A DNA stretch of 64,000 nucleotides from Trichobilharzia szidati (GCA_944472155.2 OX235273.1:86236793-86300792); one strand, 5' to 3'; shown: positions 12,851 through 22,875, counted from the stretch's first letter. Program-made: numbers and translations. The notes: a model not told the origin generated them from the sequence alone.

Positions 12851-13262
12851 TTTGTCAGTCTTTTAGCAAATAAAATCATTCTGTTATGGAAGTAATTACT
12901 CTTTTATTTTCATATGAGTTAAGCAGATAAAGTACGATTATACCATGGTTATTTAGGATAATTACTGTTCAGTACCATTAGTCCATAATAGTGAACAATT
13001 TAAACAGAGTAATATATGATACTACAACAAAAGTTAGACGGTCAAAGCTGGGAATAATACATGCAGAGAAAAAATGTCACACGCAGTGAAAATGGTTTCT
13101 ACGTAATAGTACAATAACGATTTGAGGATTTAGTAGTGAAGAAATAAAACACACCAATTAGCACTGCTTTATTTTCCAAAAGTATTTGACTAGGCTTCTG
13201 AAAATTGGGCTATATTAATCAATAATCTAAATAATTTTGTTTCTAAAGATAAAGGAATCTGA

Positions 13263-13605
13263 TTTTTTTGATTGGACACTAGTCAGTAACTAGTGTGATG
13301 TGTCTAGTCCTATCTTTGGTGCAAACTGAATTCTGTCAGTCAAGTTTGCAATGTGGCCACCATACTAGGCGGTTCGCCATCACGGTGAACTGTGAATTGT
13401 TGATATTAGATGGTTGGAGGCAATCGGCAGGAAACCTTCCACCTAGGTTTCGTGCTTGTTGGCACTCATTAACAAGGCGTATCTGCAACCTTGAAGGAAC
13501 TCATGTGCCTTCTGAGATTCGAATCCCTGTCACCCAGTGCTGCAATTAGAGACGTTACCACTGAGCTATTCACGCTAGAGATTGACCTCCTGTAGGACTA
13601 TATTG
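13263..13605 (-). mobile_element. SINE E, near full-length tRNA-derived copy
   Basis: On the - strand a tRNA-like head carries A box TAGCTCAGTGGTAACGTC (about 13570-13550) and B box GGGATTCGAATCTC (about 13527-13512). A body shared with the copy at 60.2 kb follows (GCCGATTGCCTCCAACCA), and the 3' end is CACACTAGTTACTGACTAGT, then CCAATCAAAAAAA. A second tail piece (TTTTGATTGGAAACTAGTCA) in the same orientation sits just outside at 13611-13648, probably from an older copy. Confidence 0.7.
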
Positions 13606-13610
13606 GATAT

Positions 13611-13648
13611 TTTTTGATTGGAAACTAGTCAGTAACTAGTGTGAATGT
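13611..13648 (-). repeat. Isolated SINE E tail
   Basis: It matches the end of the neighbouring SINE E at about 35 of 38 bases (TTGATTGG(A)AACTAGTCAG...). The full SINE E may have inserted next to, or into, the remains of an earlier copy. Confidence 0.6.
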
Positions 13649-13867
13649 TAGTCCTCAATGAATGAAATATTTGTAGAGAGTTCAAATCACATAGACTCGT
13701 TGGCAAGCATTGTGGATAGTTCTAAATGGTGTACAACTATTTACTAGTTGTATTTGTAATCACTCGTAACAGAATACTAGCAAATAAGGCTATATCACCG
13801 AATAAACAGAGGGCAGGAATTCGCATATCACAGATTTGTTTGTTTTACATGTGAAACAATGAACACT

Positions 13868-13962
13868 GGAATTAATATCAGTTAGAGAACCATTGAAAAC
13901 CAGGTAGTACTCCCTGGTCAACTCGTAAAAACACAACTAACCCTTACAAACCAAAATATAGA
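13868..13962. repeat. SINE A tail fragment, rearranged
   Basis: The first half (ATATCAGTTAGAGAACCATT) is SINE A in reverse orientation. The second half (CAACTCGTAAAAACACAACT, then AACCCTTACAAACC) is the type 2 tail in forward orientation. This is an inversion junction within one SINE. Confidence 0.55.
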
Positions 13963-14698
13963 AAACACTAGAATTGAATATGTCATTCTCTGGGAACTAC
14001 AAGCATCAGTATGTAGAATATTTTACGCATCTTGTATTCAGGTTGATTATATTGTTAGAGAACAATTCATACAAAAATTTGCAATGTTTTTATATTGTTT
14101 TACATATAATTCTACTTTAAACATAGAATCATATTGATTTCAGTATTTCCTTGCTTTTAAAGCATTGTCTAAATTGATTATTAAAACAATGAGATACTAT
14201 TGAAAAAATATAATTTAAAATATGGTAACAACTTTTTAAATTTTGATAAAATCATCTTCAGTAGGTCTGATTTCTGGAATGATAAAATAAATTCACTGCT
14301 CTCTTGTGCCTATGTAGTTTTTAAGAATAATACATTACTATAATCCTCCAACCAATCATTACAATAATCTTGCACCGGCATATTATTTAAGGTTTGACCT
14401 TTATAAAAACAATATATGGCTATAAGTGTCCAGTTTATCGACGTTAAGACAGTCCATGAATAAAGAGTTTTGATTATCATTTTGATAGTCTTTCCCCTTT
14501 TATGCTTTTAGACTATACTATATGATGCAGAATAATTTATGATTCTCCTATTGATTCTGAAAGCGTATGATATGAAGCATGATTAAGGGCTTATAGCCGT
14601 TGAAATAACACTTCAAATCAAATTACTGAATACAATCTATAGATTTTATTAGTTACGACATGAAAAATTCAATCACACTCAGTATTTAAGAATTTCTT

Positions 14699-14950
14699 CA
14701 CTGGTCCAACGGTAGTAAAGTTCACTAACAAGTCAGAAATTCTGGGTTTGACTCCCGACTGGTGAACACTTAAACTTCACTTTGTTTAATGGCCAATAAG
14801 CCTGGAAAAGAGGGCAGGTTGTGGGTGAGGCTACCTACTCCATCCCATAAAAGGGAAACAATACTACAGTTACTGAAACTTCAAACAGCCTGAAGTCCTA
14901 CGTTATACTGGGATTAGCAGTATCGTTGAAGTCGAAATAAGAATAACGAG
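14699..14950 (+). mobile_element. tRNA-derived SINE, divergent SINE B relative
   Basis: The head has an A-box-like TGGTCCAACGGTAGT and a B box GGGTTTGACTCCC. The body (AATGGCCAATAAGCCTGGAA, GGTTGTGGGTGAGGCTACCT) resembles SINE B, including GAAACTTC...GCCTGAAGTCCTACGTTATACTGG, the position of the RTE-like tail. Confidence 0.5.
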
Positions 14951-15943
14951 ATTTTCAAACTGTGATGAGAACATTCAGTTTTGTGGATCATTTTTACAGA
15001 AGGAAAGAGAGAACAAAGCTATTTGAAGATAAAAGCTCACTTTCACTGGTTTTCTTTAATTTCTTACAATTTAAAACCAAATGAGTTATTATGAATACAA
15101 TGTAAACATATGTAATTTTATTCTACTACAGTGCTCAAATTCTGCTGTTATGTCAAACAAGTGACTTACTATACATGATGTTAGTTGAAACAGACAAACA
15201 CGAATGCAAACACATTCTTTGGCGTTGAAATAAGCCTGATGGGCATATTTTTATTATTAAACACTGAGATCAATCAACCCACTGGAATTACTATGTGGTT
15301 TGCTTTTGTTTTTTATAGATTCTTCTTGTGGTAAGATTCATGAAGTTTATGTCAGCAAGGGAAGTTTTTACAAGTTTTTACTTCGCTGTAATAAAATGAC
15401 TTAAATCTCTTATTTGCATTAAGAAAATAACGTGATTAGTTTCATACTCTCCTGGTAAACTGCCTTTAATATCGATACATCATAATCTTATTTTGTTTTT
15501 ATTTATCTGGTGGTTTTCACTCACACGAATTTAAGTTTCATGCTGAAATCTTCCAGTTAATCTGTTTTCCATAGAGCTTTTCATCAGACTGACTAGTGAT
15601 CTGGAGTTAAGTGTTATACTCCACTAACCAGTATTTTGAAATTTATAATAATCATCTTTACTCAACTGAGATCTTGTCAGCAGCCTTCAGAGTTGAAGGC
15701 TATCAGCGAGTTTCTGAAGGAAAACACTCAACTTCAGTTCACTGAAAAGTCTTTTGAAATTTATAATGGACATCTTTAATTGATCAGAACTTTTCATTCT
15801 TCAATGTATTACAACTCCATATCCTTTATGGCCTTAGAATTATCTACCGTCTAATGTATGAATAAACTATGATTGCTTGGACGATTAACCAGCTACTAAT
15901 TTGCATTTATGCGTCCTAATTGCATTCATGTTCTGTAAATTGT

Positions 15944-16177
15944 GCGTCGGTGGCATAGCGGTTAGGATGCTCGCCGACCATGCACATGGTTCGGGGTTCG
16001 ATCCCCGGCCGACGCATTCCTTTACCTCGCTAAGCCAGAAATAATGCCGGTGATGAGGAAAGGTTGGGCATGAGGCTAGCAACCTCATCCTGTGAAAATA
16101 AACACTGCTACAGAAACTTCAAGCCACTAGCTTGAAGCCCTATGTTCCACTGGGAACGTGAAGGAATAAAAAAAAAT
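15944..16177 (+). mobile_element. SINE B with RTE-like 3' end
   Basis: The tRNA-like head folds into most of a cloverleaf: acceptor strands GCGTCGG (15944-15950) and CCGACGC (16009-16015) pair 7/7, the D stem GCAT/ATGC pairs 4/4, and the B box is GGTTCGATCCC. In place of the anticodon arm is a palindrome ACCATG-CA-CATGGT. The 3' end TTGAAGCCCTATGTTCCACT is shared with the RTE LINEs at 26.5 and 34.0 kb, and an A-rich end follows. A short target duplication AAATTGTG flanks it (15937-15944 and 16174-16181). Confidence 0.8.
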
Positions 16178-16674
16178 TGTGGATTTAATTGTGTATTACT
16201 TATTATGACCCATGTGATTCTGTTCCATTTAGAGGCTGAGAGAAGTTGTGAAATAGGAGGACATCATCAAGCAGTTCATATATTTTCAGTTTGTTTTTAT
16301 TCAGGCAGCTTTTCACTTATGCTTGGAAAATAATGAATACTAATATACTCTGATGGAGTAACATTTTCGTAAATGAATTTCTATAGTGGTTAACTTTACA
16401 AAATAAAAATATATCACTTACTGAGCTGAGGAGAACCATATTGATACTCAGTTGTTTTAAATTGTAGATGTTGGATGTCGTTCTTTTACCACAAGCACCC
16501 TGAATTATAAGATGGATCTCTGTGAACGTTCAGGCAGCAGTAGTGATAATTAATTAGTGATCTTTAAAAAACGTGTGTTCACTTGTATCAGTCACAGGAA
16601 AACGTTGGTGGATGAATTAACTGATTCACTGGTTGAGTTTCAACAAAGAATTCACCTCAGTAGTACAGTAGTTC

Positions 16675-16920
16675 TAGTTGACACATTCCATGTAGCAGGT
16701 GAAGGGAGAAAAAAGAGAGAAAAAGACTTTTAAAAGGACTGTAATAAGCAGAAATGTGAGGGAGAAAGAATAGTAAAGTGGCAAAGCATCAGGGTTCACT
16801 GGATATGGGAGATCCCAAAGATTGAATGCATCTGCATCACTGAGAACGGTTTTGAACCATACCATCAGTAGTTTCCTGCCATTAATTTTTAAAATCCCGA
16901 AGACCCCAACCTGGTGGCCT
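16675..16920 (+). repeat. Repeat F
   Basis: It shares separated blocks with 34595-34850: ACATTCCATGTAGCA / CACTCCATGTAGCA, GCATCTGC, GAGAACGGTTTTGA / GAGAACGATTTTGA, and GACCCCAACC. It is a dispersed repeat of unknown type; no coding potential was recognised. Confidence 0.5.
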
Positions 16921-17560
16921 AAATGAATTAAACATTAATTAGTCCTATGACTCAATAATAGACTGCTATACGTGTTTTGGTAAATATAAATATGACTCTA
17001 TAGCCTCTGAAGATGATTCCGTCCGTAGAGAAAATTTTCTTCCCTCAATTGTTCAATAACTGCGACTATTTTTTGAAGTTCATATCAGATAAATTCAGAA
17101 TTTTTTGGATGTTTTGTTGTAAAGGGAATTTGATTACTTTCTTCAAATATTAACCTACAGGAAGCCGATATGGAATCAGCCATACACTGATTATAATAGA
17201 TGGACCTCTTTGAGAGAAAAGACAAACATGATCCACTCCACTTCTTAAAGAGAATGAAAAGGATATATACCATTCATACAGCTGATAATTAAGTGGAGGT
17301 ATTTCAAAGTGGATGCCCTACAAAATACTTTGATAAAGGCATGAATGAATCAACATTTAGAAAGAATCAACACAACCCCCAAGAAATAGCTAATTAAGAG
17401 TGTTAAATTTAAACATGATACTGTGGCCGATATTCTTAAGAACCATCTATTCGAATCGGAGATGAAAACATTTCTTGGCAAATAATCAGAGAATGCGTAA
17501 GTGGTAAACTGCTATTTTGGGCCACTTCAATGCATGATTATAAACGAACTGTCCCCTGTG

Positions 17561-17684
17561 AATTCCATTATGGGTAAATTTTTATTTTGATAGAGTCTCA
17601 CAGTGTTATACAGTAATATTTACTGATATTACTGTATAACACTGTGAGACTCTATCAAAATAAAAATTTACCCATAATGGAATT
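17561..17684. repeat. Perfect 59-bp inverted repeat (head-to-head PLE terminal repeat)
   Basis: The arms 17561-17619 and 17626-17684 are exact inverse complements around a 6-base loop (TTACTG). The right arm plus the following bases to 17711 (ACACTCTACCACAGTGCCCAAG) matches the PLE terminal repeat at 20745-20830. A PLE endonuclease relic follows directly at 17715-18005, so this is the palindromic upstream end of a 5'-truncated PLE. Confidence 0.85.
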
Positions 17685-17714
17685 ACACTCTACCACAGTG
17701 CCCAAGTTTATTCT

Positions 17715-18005
17715 TATTTCCCCTGTGAAGCTAGTTATATTGACTGTACAAAGTGCGTAACTTTCAAAACATCTGTACGACTATCAGTAAGAGAAGGCAA
17801 GTCAGTTACTACTTCATTTTCCAACCATCTGGTAAATCTAGTTCATGAAGTTTTTTATAAAGTTATCTACAAAGTAAAGCCGAATGGCACTAAGGGTATT
17901 ACGTTTCGAAACTTGTGTATAGCGGAAGCGCTATTGATTCATCAATATAGTCCCGAACTCTGTGTACAGAAAACATTTTTTTCACTTTCTTATTTTACCA
18001 TAGTG
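17715..18005 (+). pseudogene. PLE GIY-YIG endonuclease C-terminal relic
   Basis: The + frame reads EASYIDCTKCVTFKTSVRLS (a decayed YIG region), then through ITFRNLCIAEALLIHQYSPE, LCVQKTFF and a stop near 18005. The IAEA...P-LCVQK ending matches the C-terminus of the PLE ORF at 18988-20451. The N-terminal RT is missing. The catalytic region is degenerate, so it is inactive. Confidence 0.65.
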
Positions 18006-18987
18006 TGAAACTTTTCCCAATTTGTTTGCTTCTGTTTTATGGAAGTAATTCGCTATTATCACTCTTGCATGTTACTTTTGTGCATTTTACTGGATTATTC
18101 TTTCACTTTATTTACACTCGTCATGCGGACGCTTAACTATCTTGCTTCTCATATAATTAAGTTTTTCACCTTATCCAATTTAAAACATTTTCTTTCCTTG
18201 TATCGGTAATTGTTAAGTAATCTTTTGTCTTTGGGAATCAATTCTATGTAATTGTATCAGTTATGTTATAGCTCCCCTAGTGCTTACTAAGAGAATGCCA
18301 AGCCTTTTCAGCAAGTATAAATGCGTTCGCACAGCCTTTGAAGATGACTTCGTCAATTTTCTTTGCTGTATCGTTTTGGTTTTTGATAGACAAAATACCT
18401 TGCAATGACTGTAAGTTAGGTCAGCTACATAGATCAAACTAGTAGATCGGGAGTAGTAAGATTGTCAGAACATAAGATAATTTAGAAAAAAACTAAGCAA
18501 TAGCACTTCATACATTAACACGCAGCCACACAATAGGTTTGGACACAGTCAAAATTCTAAGAGTTAATATAGGTAGGTGGAGAGATTGATTGATTGCTGC
18601 GTCCTGGTTCATGGAGTCTACACCCAACACATGCAACCGAAATGATCCAACGCAAATACCAGAAATTTCATACATTTGTTCCCCTTAATGAATTTAAACA
18701 AAGCAACAACTACAGATTTTGCAGAATAAAATGGTACCATATTTTATTTCGTCGCCTTCTCTTCAGCTGCTTACAGGGCAAAAACATTATTAAATGTATC
18801 TACAATAACAATTTATCATACTTACACAGAGTTCATTTTAAACAGAAATCAATCGATCGATATACACATACACTAATAATATATACATATATGTATATAT
18901 ATGCAATCTTGAACACAATTCCGAGCATTAATAATCATACAAAATGAAAACTTTTTAGTATCTCGCATTAGGATGAAAAATATCCAG

Positions 18988-20470
18988 TTACCAGGGCAAA
19001 GAAAGACTGATAACTGCTTCTTTCTGAACGCACAAATCAGGTTTTAGGCGCTTGATGGAAAAGGCTTCGGCAAACTTAAGGAGCATTGAACTCTTTTGCT
19101 TATTGATAATTTTGAATGACTTTTCCACGTCCACCTCATGACCCGTGTCAAGAAGATGCCTGGCGATGGCACTGCCTAAAGCATTTGTTCCCTTTAGACG
19201 TAAGCTTTTTGGTACATGTTCAGAAAATCGTAGATATGCTCTTCTTTCTGTTCTTCCAATGTAACTGCTCCCGCAGATACATGTAAATTTGTATATACAG
19301 TTGGAGTTAACATGAGAAGGATATCTATCGATTTTTGATTGCACCAGAGAGCAAGTTGTTCGAAAGACGGGAACGAGCTTAGCTGCAGGATAGGCTATGG
19401 CTAGTGATGTACTCAGCCTTCTGTTGATCATCGCTGCAATGTTTTCGCCTTTATAATCAAGCTCAAAGTAGATTGGCTTTTTTCTTACTGTGATTAGTTT
19501 TTCATTTGCGACTGCAGATCTTCCATACTTATTGATAAACCTTTGAGGGTACCCATTGCTCTTCAAAGTCTTTTCAAGAAACTCAAATTCTTCCTCTAGT
19601 TTCTCTGTAGAGCATATTCTTCTCGCTCTATAGTACAAAGTCTTGACCAGTGCTCGTTTATAGCTATTTGGACAAAAGCTATTAAAATTTAAGTATTGTC
19701 CTTTCCATGTGGACTTACGATAAATTGACTTTTGAAGACTACCGTCTTCTAGGCGTTCCATGGCGATGTCGAGGAAGTGGAACTTCCCGTCACTTTCATG
19801 TCCCACAGTGAACTTGATATTGGCGTGTGCATCATTGAATAATCTTAGTAGGTGTGAAGCATGACTATCATTTTTGCACACTATAAATGTGTCATCAACG
19901 TAACGACAGTAGGAAGTTGTTTCATCGATTGCATGCTTCAACTTTGTTTTTTCAAGATTTGACATGAAGATATCTGCTAAAACAGGGCTAAGTGGACTGC
20001 CCATGGCTACACCATCTATTTGTCGGTAAAGAGTGTTATTAAACTGGAATTGTACATCCATGGTACACATTAGCAGTAGGCGTTTGAATTCTGACTCTGG
20101 TAGTGGAAGCAGATCAGACTGTTGACAAATGATTTCAATGGTTTCATTGATTGGGATCATTGTGAACAAGGATGTTGCATCAAATGAGACCATGAACTTA
20201 TTTGAAACGTTCATATGATTCACGCTTTCGGCGAAATGAAATGAGTCTTTTACGGTATGCACAGCTAGACGTCGGCGAATGGGTTCCAACTTCTCCGCAA
20301 GCCAACGGGCAACCTTATGTTGAGGAGAGTTGATCATCGAAAGTATTGGTCTTAGAGGGACTTCTTTCTTGTGTATCTTTGGAAGGCCATACATATATGG
20401 CAAGCGGGACCCTCTGGGTTTTAATTCATTGTACGTGTTGTTGTCAATCAAATACCAGAAATATGGAAGT
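18988..20470 (-). CDS. Penelope-like element ORF: reverse transcriptase + GIY-YIG endonuclease, 5'-truncated
   Basis: An uninterrupted - strand frame of 487 codons (counted from 20451), with no ATG at its start and a TAA just upstream near 20480, so the 5' part of the element is missing. RT blocks in order: LPYMYGLPKIHK...PLRPI (residues 18-35), motif A MVSFDATSLF with D91, AMGSPLSPVLADIFM (149-163) and YVDD at 184-187. After a linker comes the endonuclease: Cys residues around C385/C391/C393, IYKF...SSYIGRT (386-401), then EH at 411-412 and the C-terminal SIKRLKPDLCVQKE. Both RT aspartates and the YIG residues are kept. PLEs move by target-primed reverse transcription using these two activities. 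The open frame suggests a fairly recent insertion. It is a transposon gene inside intron 1, opposite in orientation to the host gene. Confidence 0.9.
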
Positions 20471-20702
20471 TATTATTACCAGTCAAATTGGAGAATAATA
20501 AATAAATATATTCAGTTCACACTATAACATTCTAAAAAGTCATTTATTTTACTGCAAAAAACATCTTATTTCCCATCTGATTCTATTTGACTGATAACAC
20601 TAATATTATTTCTGAATGTACTTTATCTTATATTGATTTTATTCAAATGTCTAATCTATTCTAATCATGTATATGAATGAAGCAGGAAGTTGTTTGAATG
20701 AC

Positions 20703-20746
20703 TTGATATGATTATGAGCAATAATTTGTGCTCGAAACGTCATCAG
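20703..20746 (+). ncRNA. Hammerhead-ribozyme-like fold, PLE type, core mutated
   Basis: Stem I is TTGAT (20703-20707) with ATCAG (20742-20746). Stem II GAGCA/TGCTC is 5 bp (20716-20720, 20729-20733) and is followed at once by GAAAC, a minimal stem III ACGT and the cleavage-site C at 20741. The expected CUGANGA core is replaced by ATGATTAT (20708-20715), so activity is unlikely. The copy at 34338-34380 has the same layout. Confidence 0.5.
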
Positions 20747-20830
20747 TGAATATTACTGTACAACACTGTGTGATTTATCAAAATAAAATCTTATCTATAA
20801 TGGAGTTATACTCTACCATAGTGCCCAAGT
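20703..20830 (+). repeat. PLE terminal repeat (pLTR), inverted relative to the adjacent PLE ORF
   Basis: It begins with a hammerhead-like fold (20703-20746) and continues GAATATTACTGTACAACACT...TATAATGGAGTTATACTCTA...ATAGTGCCCAAG. The body matches the arms of the palindrome at 17.6 kb. It lies upstream of the 5'-truncated PLE ORF (- strand) but points the opposite way, the same arrangement as at 61.8 kb. Confidence 0.65.
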
Positions 20831-21069
20831 CTTATACTTATTTCTTGGTAGACTACTGAAATTAATAAAAGTAGTATGTTTTGATGTAGTATTTATTTTG
20901 TAAATTGAATAAGACAAACAGGAGTAAAACTTTGTGTGCACGAGTTCAGTTCACCACTCTTCAAAAAAGAAAATTCTAACGGGGGCACGGTGGAAAAAAT
21001 AAGTATAGAGAGGAAAGTTTAACACAAATTAGTTGAGATGTTTTACGAGTTGATAACGGACTGATATCA

Positions 21070-21290
21070 GCCATTGAATCGAGTCCCAGTGGCTGAATGG
21101 TATACGAGCTTACCTTGTAACCGGAAGGTCCTGGGTTCGAATACCAGTGGGTGCGTACTGCCGATGATTCCCAAACTAGGACGAAACAGCAGCTGTCCAA
21201 TACTCCTTGGTTTTCAATGGTTCTCTAACTGATATTAATCCGTGATCAACTCGTAAAACATAACTAACCCTTACAAACCAAAACCAGAGT
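21070..21290 (+). mobile_element. SINE A copy (tail type 2), 5'-shortened
   Basis: It holds CCCAGTGGCTGAATGGTATA (A-box region), the B box GGGTTCGAATACC, a well preserved hammerhead fold at 21155-21203 and the type 2 tail (CTCGTAAAACATAACTAACC, then CTTACAAACC). Confidence 0.75.
21155..21203 (+). ncRNA. Hammerhead ribozyme relic in SINE A
   Basis: Stem I GTACTG (21155-21160) pairs with CAATAC (21198-21203) at 5 of 6 positions. The core is CCGATGA (21161-21167; canonical CTGATGA), stem II is TCC/GGA, GAAA starts at 21183, and stem III ACAG-CAG-CTGT has 4 bp; the cleavage-site C is at 21197. The layout is that of the type I hammerheads known from schistosome satellite/SINE-like DNA. The U4-to-C and 10.1 changes probably abolish or reduce activity. 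Confidence 0.65.
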
Positions 21291-21741
21291 TGAGATGTTC
21301 CAGATTTTGACCAATAAACATAAAGATACATCTCAGAAATCTAACAAACACAAGCGTGTTCATGTTTTAATGCTACTTTCGATCTTGCGAACAAGCTTAT
21401 TGAGGAAGGAGGAACTATTCTTCCATTTTAAGCCAAGACTATACTCAAAGTTGATTATTTTTGTCAATCTGTAAGATAAATTAGCCTGAGTAAGCAGTTT
21501 TATTGAACAACAATATGTCAAATAAATGTTCTTGAGTCTCATAGTTAAATATTTTTCGTACGAGAGTGTTTTTAATCCTGCAATATGCGTATATGTATAA
21601 CTTGTATTTAAAAAAGTGGTTGTTCCTAAATGAAGGGAAAGTTCCTCTTATTAAGACAGTTTCTTTTGTTTCAAAAGCTATCTTGGAATTTGTCACCTAG
21701 ATTTAATGGAGAAGATTTGTAGCTCAGGTGGATGATTTTAA

Positions 21742-21870
21742 TGTAGTTGTGTTCTCTGTGCCGGATAGTTTACTTTCAAAGCTTTCATTGCTTTACTAGG
21801 CAGCATCTTCAGCGCATACTTCAAAGTGAAGCAGGTAAGTAAACCATCCAGCAGAGAGAACACAACTACA
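21742..21870. repeat. Imperfect 33-bp inverted repeat
   Basis: The left arm TGTAGTTGTGTTCTCTGTGC...GTTTACT (21742-21774) is the inverse of AGTAAAC...GAGAGAACACAACTACA (21838-21870) with a few mismatches. The - strand also shares GCGCTGAAGATG and CAGAGAACACAACT with the end of the PLE fragment at 40.9-41.0 kb, so this may be a PLE end in inverted arrangement. Confidence 0.55.
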
Positions 21871-22069
21871 TCGAAATTTATCACCTCGTTGTTTGCTTAC
21901 CTTGTCACTCCCATTCCCTTTCATTTATTATTTTGTATTTTTATGGAGAACACTTTCCTGCTATTATTTAATTCTATTTAGATTTTCCCGTTGATTGATT
22001 GGACCGAAGGGCTTGGCCTCTGTTGATATGTTGGCTCCTTGTGCGGATGCTTCGATGATGTCTGATGGT

Positions 22070-22260
22070 TTAACTTGAAGTAATTTTAGTGGTTGATAAC
22101 CAGCATGGAATCTAGAATGTACATTTCGTCTTGTTTGAGGCTTGTCAACTGCACGTACCTCCACTCCCTATTCAGTGAGAGATGGTGTCCCTACTGGGGC
22201 TCGAACTTAGTACCTGAGGCTTCAAACACCGAAGCGTTACCCAAAAGACCACTTGGGCCG
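22070..22260 (-). mobile_element. SINE D, reverse copy
   Basis: The - strand head CGGCCCAAGTGGTCTTTTGG (A box) and the B box AGTTCGAGCCCC are tRNA-like. The body ends GTTATCAACCACTAAAATTA. It forms an inverted pair with the copy at 22356-22875. Confidence 0.7.
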
Positions 22261-22355
22261 CAAGAGGCCAAACAATTCAGCACAGTCAATCAACGGGAAA
22301 GTTCAAACTGAATTGACTTATAACTGATACCCGTTGCTCAAGAGGTGGCTGTCGT

Positions 22356-22875
22356 GGCCCAAGTGGTCTTTTGGGTAACGCTTTGGTGTTTGAAACCGCA
22401 GGTACCGAGTTCGAGCCTCAGCAGGGACACCATCTCTCACTGAATAGGGAGTGAAGGTACATGTGTAACAACGGAAGACAAGGGCCAGGCAACAGATCGT
22501 TTATTTAGGAAATCAACAGATATTTATAGATTTTCATGTACATTATTATAGATTATTGTAAGCAAACAAAGACAGTCTTCTGATTGGTGGTTTCTCGCTG
22601 AACGTTAATCTTTCATCTCTTTGTGGCCGTTTATTGAAGTTCAGATTATCTATCTGCAAATTGTATCCACCTACGCAAAGTCCGCTGTGATTGGTTGTTG
22701 AGTCAGTCTTTGTTTTTATTTTTCTCATGACCAATATTGGGGACGTACACATTGACGTAAATTACTATCTACCAATTTTGGCTAGCAGCCAGCCCTCACC
22801 ACACATGCAGTTGACGAGTCTCGAATAGGACAAAATGCGCATCCTGAATTCCATGCTGGTCATCAACCACCAAAA
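22356..22875 (+). mobile_element. SINE D, forward copy, split by a solo LTR
   Basis: The head GGCCCAAGTGGTCTTTTGGG and B box GAGTTCGAGCCTC match the reverse copy at roughly 90% by eye. It is continuous to ...GGTACATG (22463), is interrupted by the LTR at 22464-22803, and resumes with CAGTTGACGAGTCTCGAATA through to AACCACCAAAATTACTT. Confidence 0.7.
22464..22803 (+). mobile_element. Solo LTR (about 340 bp) nested in SINE D
   Basis: It starts TGTAACAACGGAAGACAAGG and ends CCCTCACCACA. The flanks carry CATG on both sides (22460-22463 and 22804-22807; ACATG if the last A is counted with the flank). TG...CA termini, a 4-5 bp target duplication and the exact interruption of a known SINE identify an LTR left by recombination. 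Length and start resemble Ty3/gypsy elements of the CsRn1/Boudicca group, but that is from memory. Confidence 0.75.

Noticed and set aside
15633..15790. Short direct repeat TTTTGAAATTTATAATNN(T)CATCTTTA
   Set aside because: A roughly 30-bp duplication with no further structure; not enough to name a feature.
15944..16015. tRNA gene candidates at the SINE B/C/D/E heads
   Set aside because: They have pol III boxes, but the anticodon arm is replaced or unpaired, they occur in many copies, and each is followed by a SINE body and tail.
18594..18947. 117-aa + strand open frame
   Set aside because: It lies downstream of the - strand PLE ORF, in its 3' region, with low-complexity IYTYMYIY content; no domain or splice support.
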